From Sphingomonas sp. PP-F2F-G114-C0414 (lineage in GTDB: Bacteria; Pseudomonadota; Alphaproteobacteria; Sphingomonadales; Sphingomonadaceae): a stretch of 64,000 bases of DNA. Within the stretch, counting starts at the first letter, position 1. The number at the start of each line of letters is the position of its first letter. This document shows, one piece after another, positions 37,784-45,504 of the stretch. The position numbers and the translations under genes were made by a program. The stretch covers positions 62,001-126,000 of the forward strand of contig NZ_RCWT01000009.1 in the NCBI RefSeq assembly GCF_003688595.1, read 5' to 3'. The notes below the pieces were generated by a model. It was not told where the DNA came from. It made no database searches and saw only the letters and a list, made by a program, of their open reading frames with translations.

Positions 37784-40249
37784 ATGACGAACATGGTCCG
37801 CCGCGACGTTTTGAAGACGGCCGGCGTGACCGCGCTTGCCGCGATCGTTCCCGCCGTACCGATCGGCGCGGCCGGTACGGTCTCGGTAAGCCCGCGCGAG
37901 ATCGTGTCGCTCGGGACCGGCTGGCGGTTCCATCTCGGCCATGCGAGCGATCCGGCGAAGGATTTCGGCTTCGGTCGCTCGCACGACACGTATGGCAAGT
38001 CGGGCGATGTCGGCACGCCGGTCGCCGAACCCAAGTTCGACGACAGCGCGTGGACGGCGGTAACGCTGCCACACGACTGGGCGGTCGACCTGCCGTTCGA
38101 ACAGTTCGGGCCGGCGGGGAGCGAGGCCGATCGCACCGGATCGTTCCAGGGGTTCAAGCCGGTCGGGCGGATGTGGCCGGCGACCAGCGTTGGCTGGTAT
38201 CGCCGCGTGCTCACGCTGGCCAAGGCGGACGCGGGGCGGCGGTTGCTGCTCCAGTTCGATGGGGTGGCGCGCGACTGCATCGTCATCCTCAATGGTTTCG
38301 TCGTCGGATCGAATGAGAGCGGCTATGCGCCGTTCGAGATCGACGTCACCGACTTCGCCAAATCTGGCGAGGACAATGTGCTCGTCATCCGCTGCGACGT
38401 GAGCCTGGGCGAAGCGTGGTCGTATGAAGGCGCAGGGCTCTACCGCGACGTGCGGCTGGTGAAGACCGCGCCTGTGCATGTCCGGCGATGGGGGGCGACC
38501 GTGCGGTGCTCGGTCGGCTCGGATGGCGCGATCGTGCGGGTCTCGACCGAGATCGACAATGACGGTCCCGCCGCCAGTGCGCGCGTGCGGTCCACGGTGG
38601 TCGGGCCGGACGGGAAGACGGTCGCGGTGCTGGTTGCGGACCCGCTGGACTTGCCGGCCTGGGGAAAAGCGATTGCGGCGCAGGACACGCGCGTCGCTGC
38701 GCCCGCGCTATGGTCGCTGGAGACGCCGCACCTTTATACGCTGGTCAGCGAGATCCTGGTCGATGGTGCGGTGGTGGACCGCGACACGTGCACATTCGGT
38801 ATCCGCACGATCCGGTTCGACGCGACGCACGGCTTTTTTCTCAACGGCAGGCCGGTCAAGATCAAGGGCACCTGCAACCATCAGGATCACGCCGGGGTCG
38901 GCTTCGCGGTGCCCGACAGCCTGCACGTCTGGCGGCTCGAACAACTGAAGGCGATGGGCAGCAACGCGTATCGCTCGACGCATCATTCGCCGTCGCCCGC
39001 GATCCTCGACGCGTGCGACCGCATGGGACTGCTGATGATCGACGAGACGCGGCAGATGTCGAGCAATGCCGAGGGGCTGGGACAGCTCGAACGGATGGTA
39101 CGGCAGGGCCGCAATCACCCGAGCATCATCCTGTGGAGCATCGGCAACGAGGAGATCCACCGCGGCACCGAGACCGGCGCGCGGATCGCCGAGACGATGA
39201 AGCGGAAGGTCTACGAACTCGATGGGACGCGGCCGGTGACGGAGGCGTTCAACGGCAAGTTCGGCGAGGGGGCGTCGCGCGTGCTCGACGTGATGGGGTG
39301 CAATTACTACCTCGACGCGATCGATCCGTATCACGCGGCGCACCCCGACATGCCGATGATCGGCACCGAGACGGGCAGCACGGTGATGACCCGCGGCGAA
39401 TATGCGCGCGACGACAAGGCTGGCTTCGTGCCCGCGTACGACCGCGAATTCCCCAAATGGGCGACGACTGCGGAAAAATGGTGGAGTTTCTACGACGCGC
39501 GGCCGTTCCTGAGCGGCGGGTTCGTCTGGACCGGGTTCGACTATCGGGGCGAGCCTACCCCGTTCGAGCGCTGGCCGGAAAACGTGTCGAACTTCGGCCA
39601 GATGGATTTGTGCGGCTTCCCGAAGGACAATTTCCATTACTACCGCGCGTGGTGGAGCGGCGAGCCGGTGCTGCATCTTTTCCCGCATTGGAACTGGGCG
39701 GGGCGCGAGGGGCAGCCGGTGTCGGTCTGGGTGCACAGCAACTGCGAGGCGGTCGAGCTGGTCCTGAACGGGCGCAGCCTCGGGCGGCAGGCGGTGGTGA
39801 AGAACACGCATCTCGAATGGCAGGTGGCCTATGCGCCGGGCCGGATTGAGGCGCACGGGTATCGCGGCGGCAAGCGCGTGATGCACGCGGTGCGCGAGAC
39901 GACGGGAGCGGCGGCACGGATCGGGTTGTCGAGCAATCGGCGGCAATTGGCGCCGGGCGAAGTCGCGGTCGTGCGTGTGGCGATCTTCGATGCGAAACGC
40001 CGCGAAGTACCGACCGCGTCCGATCGCGTCTCGTTCGCGCTGTCGGGAGATGCGCGGTTGCTGGGCGTCGGCAATGGCGATCCGCGGAGTCTGGAACCGG
40101 ATCATGCGATGTCGCGCTCGGCATTCAATGGCCTTTGTATGGCGCTGGTCCAGGCGGGCGCGACGGGTGGCCCGATTCGTCTCGAAGCACGCGGTGACGG
40201 GTTGGCGCCGGCGATGCTGCCGCTGATCGGCATGACCAAGGATAGCTGA
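37784..40249 (+). CDS. GH2-family glycoside hydrolase (beta-galactosidase-like), Tat-exported
   Basis: 821 residues. The N-terminus MVRRDVLKTAGVTALAAIVPAVPIGAAG is a twin-arginine signal (RRDVLK). Domain order is GH2: sugar-binding jelly roll (TLPHDWAVDLPFEQF, GWYRRVLTLAKADAGRRLLLQFDGVARDCIVILNG), Ig-like domain, then a TIM barrel. The acid/base is Glu456 in WSIGNEE and the nucleophile Glu529 in GTETGS. DUF4982-like and Ig-like C-terminal modules complete it. Most relatives are beta-galactosidases, some beta-glucuronidases or arabinosidases. In this locus, removal of galactose from hydroxyproline- or serine-linked glycans is likely. TGA overlaps the next ATG. Confidence 0.9.
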   Translation: MTNMVRRDVLKTAGVTALAAIVPAVPIGAAGTVSVSPREIVSLGTGWRFHLGHASDPAKDFGFGRSHDTYGKSGDVGTPVAEPKFDDSAWTAVTLPHDWAVDLPFEQFGPAGSEADRTGSFQGFKPVGRMWPATSVGWYRRVLTLAKADAGRRLLLQFDGVARDCIVILNGFVVGSNESGYAPFEIDVTDFAKSGEDNVLVIRCDVSLGEAWSYEGAGLYRDVRLVKTAPVHVRRWGATVRCSVGSDGAIVRVSTEIDNDGPAASARVRSTVVGPDGKTVAVLVADPLDLPAWGKAIAAQDTRVAAPALWSLETPHLYTLVSEILVDGAVVDRDTCTFGIRTIRFDATHGFFLNGRPVKIKGTCNHQDHAGVGFAVPDSLHVWRLEQLKAMGSNAYRSTHHSPSPAILDACDRMGLLMIDETRQMSSNAEGLGQLERMVRQGRNHPSIILWSIGNEEIHRGTETGARIAETMKRKVYELDGTRPVTEAFNGKFGEGASRVLDVMGCNYYLDAIDPYHAAHPDMPMIGTETGSTVMTRGEYARDDKAGFVPAYDREFPKWATTAEKWWSFYDARPFLSGGFVWTGFDYRGEPTPFERWPENVSNFGQMDLCGFPKDNFHYYRAWWSGEPVLHLFPHWNWAGREGQPVSVWVHSNCEAVELVLNGRSLGRQAVVKNTHLEWQVAYAPGRIEAHGYRGGKRVMHAVRETTGAAARIGLSSNRRQLAPGEVAVVRVAIFDAKRREVPTASDRVSFALSGDARLLGVGNGDPRSLEPDHAMSRSAFNGLCMALVQAGATGGPIRLEARGDGLAPAMLPLIGMTKDS

Positions 40250-42540
40250 TGATTGTACGTCGTTCGTCGCGGGCGCTCGCGCTGGTATTGCTCTGCGCTT
40301 CGGCGGCGGCGCAAGCGGCGCCAGACGAGGCCGCGTTCCGGCGTTCGATCGGACTGCGCCGTGAGTGGCAGGACCTGACGCGTGAGGTCGCGTGGCCGGC
40401 GCGTTGGACGCCGGATGGGCGGCACTTCTCGTATCGCAAGACGGTGGCGGGCGGGTTCGCGTTCGAGACGGTCGACGCAAAGACGCTCGCCAAGTCGCCG
40501 GCGTTCGATACGGCCAAGCTTGCGGCGGCGCTGGGCGATGCGCGTCACGAGGCGGTCGATGCGATGCACCTGCCGTTCGCCGAGGTCGACTATGCGGACG
40601 AGGGCAAGGCGATCGCATTTTCCCTCGACGAGACGCGGTGGCAGTGCGGGATCGTCGTCTACCACTGCGAGGCGGTCGTCGATCGCACCCGCCCGCGCGG
40701 CTTTGGCGTGGTGCGCGATATGGCAGTGCAGGCGGACAACACGCCACAGCTTTCCCCCGACGGTAAATGGACCGCATTCGTGCAGGGCGAGAACCTCGTC
40801 GTGCGCAAGACCGGCGATACGGCGATCGTGTCGCTCAGCGTCGATGGCACCGCAGGCGACTTCTACGATCCCGAGACGCTGCGCTGGTCGCCCGACAGCC
40901 GGCACATCATGATCTACCGTGTGCGGCCAGGGTATCAGCGGCGGGTCTTGCGCGTGGAATCGTCGCCGCGCGATCAGCTTCAGCCGAAGCTGCAAAGCCA
41001 GCTCTATCCCAAGCCCGGCGACGCGATCGATCAGGAACGGCCGGTGCTGTTCGACGTGGCGACCCGGCGCCAGACGGTGATCGACGACGCGCTGTTTCCC
41101 AATGCGTACGAACTCTCCGCGCCACGCTGGCGCAGTGACGGTCGCAGTGTCGCGTTCGATTATGTCCGGCGCGGGTTCGGGCAGGCGCGGATTGTGGCGG
41201 TCGATGCGGAGACCGGCGTCGCGCACGCCGCGGTGACCGAGGATGCGAAGACGTTCGTCTATGCCGACCGACGCTATGCGCACGAGGTGAACGGTCGCGG
41301 CGACGAGATCATCTGGGCGTCCGAGCGTGATGGCTGGAACCATCTGTATCTCGTCGACGGGCGCACTGGGAAGGTGAAGAACCGGATCACGACTGGGGCC
41401 TGGGTCGTGCGCGACGTCATCCATGTCGACGATGCGAAGCGCCAGATCGTGTTTGCGGCGAGCGGGATGAATGCGGGCGACGACCCCTATTTCCGCCACG
41501 TCTACCGGATCGATTTCGACGGGCGGCATTTGGCTGCGCTGACGCCAGCCAAGGCGGATCACGACGCGCGGTTCTCGCCGGACGGGACGCAGTATGTCGA
41601 CACCTACTCGCGCGTCGACCTGCCTACGGTCAGCGAACTGCACCGGTCGAGCGACGGCGCGCTGGTCGCGACGATCACCAAGGGCGACGACAGCGCGTTG
41701 CGCGCAGCGGGGTTTCGGCCGCCTGAGGTGTTCGTTGCCAAGGGCCGTGACGGCAGGACCGACATCTGGGGCGTCGTCGTTCGTCCGCGCGACTACGACC
41801 CGCGCAAGAAATACCCGGTAATCGAGAACATCTACGCCGGCCCGCACGAGAGTTTCGTGCCCAAGCAATATTGGCCGTTCGGCTATCATTCCGGCGGGGA
41901 CAAGGTCGTCGGCATGCAAGAGCAGGCAGACCTCGGCTTCATCGTCGTGCAGATAGACGGGATGGGGACCGCCAACCGCTCGAAGGCATTCCATGACGTC
42001 GCGTGGAAGAACCTCGCGGACTCGGGCTTCCCCGATCGTATCCTCTGGCACCGCGCGATGGCGGCGAAGGACCCGTCCTACGATATCGGCCGGGTCGGCA
42101 TCTACGGCGCGTCGGCGGGCGGGCAGAGTACGCTGAACGCGCTGCTGTTCCACGGCGATTTCTACAAGGTCGGAGTGGCCTATGCGGGCTGCTACGACAA
42201 CCGGATGGACAAGATCAGCTGGAACGAACAGTGGCTCGGCTGGCCGGTCGACGCGAGCTATGCCGCGGCATCGGGCGTCGATCATGCCGCGCAACTGACC
42301 GGCAAACTGCTGATGATCGTCGGCGAGCAGGACAGCAACGTCGACCCGGTCTCGACGATGCAGGTCGCTGACGCCTTGATCCGCGCGGACAAGGATTTCG
42401 ACCTGCTGGTGGTGCCGGGTGGCGAGCATAGCGTCGGGCGCTCGACCGGGCCGATCGACTATGTCGCGCGGCGGCAGTTCGGGTTTTTCGTTCGGGAGCT
42501 GGCCGGGGAAGCGGTGGCGAATTGGAATGGGGTGGAGTGA
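40249..42540 (+). CDS. S9-family prolyl peptidase (dipeptidyl-peptidase IV-like), exported
   Basis: 763 residues with a signal peptide (ALALVLLCASAAAQA). An N-terminal beta-propeller (about 40-520: FSYRKTVAGGFAFETVD, RWSPDSRHIMIYRV, RFSPDGTQYVDTYS) precedes an alpha/beta-hydrolase domain. The catalytic Ser622 lies in IYGASAGGQS, with an Asp in VGEQDSNVDP and a His in PGGEHSVGR. DPP-IV-type enzymes release Xaa-Pro dipeptides, so a role on Pro/Hyp-rich peptides fits the hydroxyproline genes downstream. It overlaps the GH2 stop (TGATG), forming receptor - GH2 - S9 as one unit. Confidence 0.9.
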   Translation: MIVRRSSRALALVLLCASAAAQAAPDEAAFRRSIGLRREWQDLTREVAWPARWTPDGRHFSYRKTVAGGFAFETVDAKTLAKSPAFDTAKLAAALGDARHEAVDAMHLPFAEVDYADEGKAIAFSLDETRWQCGIVVYHCEAVVDRTRPRGFGVVRDMAVQADNTPQLSPDGKWTAFVQGENLVVRKTGDTAIVSLSVDGTAGDFYDPETLRWSPDSRHIMIYRVRPGYQRRVLRVESSPRDQLQPKLQSQLYPKPGDAIDQERPVLFDVATRRQTVIDDALFPNAYELSAPRWRSDGRSVAFDYVRRGFGQARIVAVDAETGVAHAAVTEDAKTFVYADRRYAHEVNGRGDEIIWASERDGWNHLYLVDGRTGKVKNRITTGAWVVRDVIHVDDAKRQIVFAASGMNAGDDPYFRHVYRIDFDGRHLAALTPAKADHDARFSPDGTQYVDTYSRVDLPTVSELHRSSDGALVATITKGDDSALRAAGFRPPEVFVAKGRDGRTDIWGVVVRPRDYDPRKKYPVIENIYAGPHESFVPKQYWPFGYHSGGDKVVGMQEQADLGFIVVQIDGMGTANRSKAFHDVAWKNLADSGFPDRILWHRAMAAKDPSYDIGRVGIYGASAGGQSTLNALLFHGDFYKVGVAYAGCYDNRMDKISWNEQWLGWPVDASYAAASGVDHAAQLTGKLLMIVGEQDSNVDPVSTMQVADALIRADKDFDLLVVPGGEHSVGRSTGPIDYVARRQFGFFVRELAGEAVANWNGVE

Positions 42541-42572
42541 AGGGGGGCTGACGCACCTAGCTCGTGAGCGCT

Positions 42573-42676
42573 CCACCCCGGCGAAGGCCGGGGCCCAATT
42601 GGGGGACGTCGCTGACTATGGACGGTCCTTCGTCACGGTGACCTTTCCAATTGGGCCCCGGCCTCCGCCGGGGTGG
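42573..42676. repeat. REP-like inverted repeat pair between convergent genes
   Basis: Two 30-nt arms (42573-42602 and 42647-42676) are reverse complements with one mismatch. Each arm is itself a hairpin of the CACCCCGGCGAAGGCCGGGG type, followed by CCCAATTGG. It is located exactly between the converging S9-peptidase and DUF5695-like genes. It belongs to the sphingomonad class of intergenic repeats and may serve as a bidirectional transcript end. Confidence 0.85.
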
Positions 42677-42684
42677 TGTTCGGA

Positions 42685-45411
42685 CTATTGAGGTGACAGG
42701 CCGAGACTGATTGGTGCCGATCCCAGTGGGACGGTGTAGCCGCCGCGTTCGAACTGGGCTCCTGCCATGGTGTAAGACCGGCCGGTCTTGGTCGTCGTCT
42801 CGACAAACACGCGCGCGGCTGGATTGATTTTCGTCGCCGCATCGAGCGTCAGCGTCACGCCCCCCGTCGTCGGGACATACGTCGCTCGTGCGATCTTCCC
42901 GGCTTCCAGCGTGATCCACAATCCGGCGCGGGCGATGAAGAGCCGCGTGCGGGCGCCGTCCTTCGGGGTGATACTGACCACGCCCGCCGCCTGGTCCACA
43001 TTGCCGCCGAAGCCTAGCCAGCCAAAGGTCGGGTCGTTCACCAGATAACTCGCGGCGGTGATCGCGTGGCCGTAGAAGCCCATGCCGTAGTCGCCGCTAT
43101 ACGGGTCCCAGCGCATCATGTCGGGCGCGGAGTGGAACGCGGCGGAGGAGAAGCCGTCGCGGTCGATGTTGGTGATGCCGCCCATCATGCCGCCGTATGC
43201 GATGCGGAGCAGCCGCAGGTCGGTCGGGTCGGCACGGTAGGCGTCGAACAGCGGGACGGCATTGAGCGTCGAGCCGTAATGGTGGAGCTGGCGCTCGATC
43301 CGCGGGTATTTGCCGCCGTAGAGGAAGTCCCAATAGCGGCGCGCATTGCCGTTATAGCCCCAGCTCGGGATCGTCGGGTCATAGGCGAGGATCACTTTCC
43401 GCGTCACGTCGGCCTGCGGCTGGTAACCGAAATAGCGCATCCAGGCGTAGACCTCGGGCTGGCCCGTCGAATCCCAGGCCATCTCACTGCCGAACGGATA
43501 GCGCAGCGTCCGCCAGTGATCGGCGCGCTTCTTCATCAGGCGCTCCATCTCGGTCGCTTCGGCGGTGAGCCCTTCGCGCTTCAGGTCCTTGAGGATATCG
43601 ACGAACACCTCGCCCTCCATCAGCCCGAACTGCGTGTAATAGGGCGCGTCGCGCATCATCGAGGTGGTCGTCTGATAGGCGTGGTCGAGATACCAGCGCC
43701 ACGGATGCGCGGTGACGAGGCCGGGGTGGTTGCGTGCGACGCGATACAGCACCCAGTGGCCGATCGCGACGTGCGGGTAATTGTATGCGCGGCCGAGATC
43801 GCCCGCGTTCTTCTTCGACCAGGAGGTCCAGGTCTTCCAGTCGACGGTCGGGTCGTAATAGCCGGGGTGAGCGGCGGGGTCGTAGTAGAACAGGCTCTTC
43901 CGCACCGCGCCGGCATGCGGGCCATCCGGGACTTGCAGGTCGCCCTGGATCGTCTCGTCGACGAGGCGTTGCAGCTTGGCGATCTCGGTGGGGTCGGGGT
44001 TGTCGAGCTGTTTCGAAATCGCCGCGATCCAGCTGCCCGCGCCGCCTTCGTCGCTCATGCCCGAGATCCAGACACGTGGGTCCTGCGTGACCACTTTGCC
44101 GGCCTCGCGGTCGTAGGTGAGGATCGCGGGGTTGCGGCCGAACGGGTCGGCCTTGTCCTCGTACCATTGCTGGGTGGTCGAGAACCGGCCGAGGTCGGCC
44201 ATCGTCTGGTCGAGCGGCTTGGTGATGTAATAGCTGACCGTCTGGACGCTGCCGTCGGCGTAGGTGATCGCGAGACTCGCGCGGCCCCAGCCTTTGCTGC
44301 GAACGGTGTAGCGGGCCCAGCCTTTTGCGCTTGCGGCCGGGGTTGCGGTGAGCGCACCAGCGGGGAGGCTTTCGATCTTGGCGATCGGTAGCGGCGTCTT
44401 GAGGAACAGCGACGCGTCTTGGTCGGTCGGGACGACGTAGCCGGGGATGCCGACCGCGACGGGGCGGTGGTTGGCGACAAGCGTGTCCTCGATGGCCGCG
44501 ATCGACGGCGCGGTGACGAAGCGGACGCCGATCGTGCGGGTGGCGCCAGGGGCGAGCGTGAAGCTGGTCGGGACGTTCCATTGCTCGCCGGCCTTCGCCC
44601 ATTCCTTCTCGGCGAAGGCTTTGCTGGCGACGGTCCAGTCGTAGAAGCCTTCGGAGGTCTGGCCGCGCTTGCTGCGGTCGGTGAAGATGTCGCCCTTGGG
44701 CGCCCTGGCGGATTCGAGGATCGGGCGGTAGGCCTCGAGCGGCGTGCCCTTTTCGGGGAGGACCAGCAGCGCGGGGCCGGCACCGTTGAGGCGGGTGACC
44801 TGGAGGTAGCCGGCGTCGCGGCCGATATAGGGGTCGACGAAGCTCGCCTGCGCGTGCGCCTGTTCGAGGCTGCGGTCGGTGATGATGTTGTCGAACACCA
44901 TCGGCAGCCCGAGCGCACCGATCTCGACGGGGGCTGTCGTCGTGTTGGTCAGCGTGAAGCGGAGCGCGAGGACGCCGTGGTCGTCGATCCAGCGGCGCTC
45001 GACGCGCAACGGGCTGGTGGCTCCGAGCGAGGCGGTGATGTCGGCGGCTGCGAGCGTGGCACCGGTCGAGGGGAGGCGGCGGATCGCCTTGCGGTGCTGC
45101 GCGGAGGCGAAGTCGGTCCAGGCGCCGCCGGGTTGACGGACGCGGAGGTGGATGTCGCCGATATGGACATAGCCGTCGGCGGCACGCTCGGCTTCGCGGG
45201 CGCCGGGGACGAAGTCGAAACCGGGCTCTGCAGCGGGGGACAGGCGGGCGAGCGTCTGGGTGTCGGTGCGGAGCGCGAGCCGGAAGGCAGGGGTGCGAAG
45301 CGCGGTCTGAGCGATCGGGCGGTAGCTTGGCTTGGCGGGTTTGGGTTGGGCCCCGCAGGGCAGCGTCACGGTCGTCGCCAGGAGCAGCGTCAGGAGGCGG
45401 AAGGCTGTCAT
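42685..45411 (-). CDS. Large secreted DUF5695-like protein, probable glycosidase
   Basis: 908 residues with a signal peptide (LLTLLLATTVTLPCGAQ). An N-terminal beta-sandwich (about 40-310; LRVERRWIDDHGVLALRFTLTNTTTAPVEIGALGLP) and a middle linker precede a large helical region (about 500-800). That region is rich in Trp, Tyr and His (HVAIGHWVLYRVARNHPG, HPWRWYLDHAYQTT, WDSTGQPEVYAWMRYFGY, WGYNGNARRYWDFLYGG), typical of an (alpha/alpha)6 glycosidase barrel. I associate it with the DUF5695 family, with moderate certainty; the catalytic residues are not assigned. It is divergent from the GH127 gene over a gap holding putative GntR box B, so it should share its substrate. Confidence 0.7.
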   Translation of the reverse strand: MTAFRLLTLLLATTVTLPCGAQPKPAKPSYRPIAQTALRTPAFRLALRTDTQTLARLSPAAEPGFDFVPGAREAERAADGYVHIGDIHLRVRQPGGAWTDFASAQHRKAIRRLPSTGATLAAADITASLGATSPLRVERRWIDDHGVLALRFTLTNTTTAPVEIGALGLPMVFDNIITDRSLEQAHAQASFVDPYIGRDAGYLQVTRLNGAGPALLVLPEKGTPLEAYRPILESARAPKGDIFTDRSKRGQTSEGFYDWTVASKAFAEKEWAKAGEQWNVPTSFTLAPGATRTIGVRFVTAPSIAAIEDTLVANHRPVAVGIPGYVVPTDQDASLFLKTPLPIAKIESLPAGALTATPAASAKGWARYTVRSKGWGRASLAITYADGSVQTVSYYITKPLDQTMADLGRFSTTQQWYEDKADPFGRNPAILTYDREAGKVVTQDPRVWISGMSDEGGAGSWIAAISKQLDNPDPTEIAKLQRLVDETIQGDLQVPDGPHAGAVRKSLFYYDPAAHPGYYDPTVDWKTWTSWSKKNAGDLGRAYNYPHVAIGHWVLYRVARNHPGLVTAHPWRWYLDHAYQTTTSMMRDAPYYTQFGLMEGEVFVDILKDLKREGLTAEATEMERLMKKRADHWRTLRYPFGSEMAWDSTGQPEVYAWMRYFGYQPQADVTRKVILAYDPTIPSWGYNGNARRYWDFLYGGKYPRIERQLHHYGSTLNAVPLFDAYRADPTDLRLLRIAYGGMMGGITNIDRDGFSSAAFHSAPDMMRWDPYSGDYGMGFYGHAITAASYLVNDPTFGWLGFGGNVDQAAGVVSITPKDGARTRLFIARAGLWITLEAGKIARATYVPTTGGVTLTLDAATKINPAARVFVETTTKTGRSYTMAGAQFERGGYTVPLGSAPISLGLSPQ

Positions 45412-45470
45412 GGCGTTACTCGCTCGAAGTCAAAGGTGAGGATAAAGTGTCACTTGCGCTGCCTTGTCGG

Positions 45471-45490
45471 ACGTATAGTATACGATATCC
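45471..45490. promoter_or_regulatory. Putative GntR box, site B (DUF5695-like/GH127 divergon)
   Basis: ACGTATAGTATACGATATCC lies in the 93-nt gap between the divergent starts. It contains the inverted pair CGTATA-G-TATACG and the shared 10-mer TATACGATAT (45479-45488), identical in reverse to site A and direct to site C. A protein bound here could control both directions and would lie about 15 nt upstream of the GH127 start codon, so it would act as a repressor. Confidence 0.7.
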
Positions 45491-45504
45491 GAATGGAGAT
45501 AAAG

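Noticed and set aside
35588..38479. 963-codon minus-strand frame opposite the TonB receptor and GH2
   Set aside because: Arg/Ala/His-rich antisense shadow of two well-supported genes; no motif or ribosome site.
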